From positions 372,001 to 436,000 of the forward strand of contig NZ_FCNX02000001.1 of assembly GCF_001544835.2 (NCBI RefSeq): a stretch of DNA of 64,000 bases, read 5' to 3'. Positions 63,715-64,000 of this stretch are shown piece by piece. Positions within the stretch are counted from its first letter, which is position 1; each line of letters opens with the position of its first letter. This DNA is from Caballeronia fortuita (lineage in GTDB: Bacteria; Pseudomonadota; Gammaproteobacteria; Burkholderiales; Burkholderiaceae). The translations under genes were made by a program, and so were the position numbers. The notes under the pieces are model-generated. The model searched no databases. It was not told the origin of the DNA and worked only from the letters and a program-made list of their open reading frames with translations.

Positions 63715-64000
63715 GTGAAGGCACCGAAGCAATCCCGTCATGGGCGTTTTTTCAGCACGCTGGCGTTCGTCGCCGGCGCGCTGAGCGCAGGCGCAGCAGC
63801 GCCTGCATACGCAGTGCTCGGCGGCCAGCCGATGGACACGCCGCAAGGCGCTACCAATTCGTCGTCGACGCAGGCGGTCGCGCGTGCGGCCGTCGCGAGC
63901 GGTGCGTTGAGTACATCGTCGGCATCGACATCGAATTACACCATTCGCTCGACCACGCTCGCGAGCGGCACGGTCGTCAACGAATACCTGAGCACGGAAG
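63715..64000 (+). CDS. DUF2844-type exported protein, 3' truncated, GTG start
   Basis: The start of a gene running off the window. GTG 63715 is preceded by AGGAGG at good spacing. The protein begins KAPKQSRHGRFFSTLAF, with a signal peptide cleaved around APAYA, and continues LGGQPMDT and YTIRSTTLASGTVVNEYLS. This resembles the DUF2844 family of exported proteins widespread in Burkholderia, in which a short lipidless signal precedes a ~130-residue domain. 95 codons are visible. Function unknown. Confidence 0.72.
   Translation, partial: MKAPKQSRHGRFFSTLAFVAGALSAGAAAPAYAVLGGQPMDTPQGATNSSSTQAVARAAVASGALSTSSASTSNYTIRSTTLASGTVVNEYLSTE

Overview
The window is about 64 kb of gene-dense, high-GC DNA. 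It looks like the chromosome of a betaproteobacterium of the Burkholderia group, most like Caballeronia or Paraburkholderia. The reasons are the flhDC-motAB-cheYAW-MCP-cheRDBYZ cluster, the bioAFDB operon, a fused indolepyruvate ferredoxin oxidoreductase, a LiuR-type regulator followed by aceK, a Burkholderia-type porin and the codon usage. I saw no rRNA, tRNA, insertion sequence, prophage or CRISPR array. The only module that looks transferred is a small PIN-domain toxin-antitoxin pair near 33.2-33.9 kb.

Layout. 1-8.7 kb: end of a nucleobase permease, a CPA1 Na+/H+ antiporter, an EAL phosphodiesterase, the 1185-residue indolepyruvate oxidoreductase and a glutathione transferase. 8.6-12.4 kb: two small related hypothetical genes and a LacI regulator / AGE epimerase / PfkB sugar kinase operon. 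12.6-15.1 kb: an overlapping acyl-CoA-dehydrogenase-like / PIG-L deacetylase / NodS-like methyltransferase operon, probably modifying an amino sugar or other N-acyl compound. 15.3-21 kb: an SBF transporter, a small exported protein, a porin, nitronate monooxygenase and a haloacetate dehalogenase. 21.2-29.4 kb: nine tightly packed minus-strand genes running bioA-bioF-bioD-bioB-ghrA-HMG-CoA lyase-ybaK-DUF1289/MaoC-metallohydrolase. 29.6-33 kb: an exported hydrolase and an SDR/GST/YchJ operon. 33.2-38.2 kb: the toxin-antitoxin pair and a liuR-aceK-can-thiolase operon. 38.2-43.5 kb: a metallo-hydrolase, a peptide-binding protein, a CaCA-family cation antiporter under a yybP-ykoY (Mn2+) riboswitch, and an aldo/keto reductase. 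43.9-50.7 kb: rpsU, two paralogous unknown proteins, tag, a BadF-type sugar kinase, a Cof-type HAD phosphatase, aqpZ and a GT4 glycosyltransferase.

51.3-63.5 kb is the flagellar master regulator, motor and chemotaxis operon. FlhDC comes first, then the stator MotAB and a complete signalling set: receptor, CheA, CheW, two CheY, CheR, CheB, CheD and CheZ. The receptor ends in a WETF tail that should tether CheR and CheB. CheD carries an unusual repeated tail. The window ends inside a DUF2844-type exported protein gene.

Most start choices were fixed by nested Met/GTG/TTG codons with Shine-Dalgarno sequences and by 4-base ATGA overlaps. Function calls come from recognised motifs and family knowledge; no database search was run.
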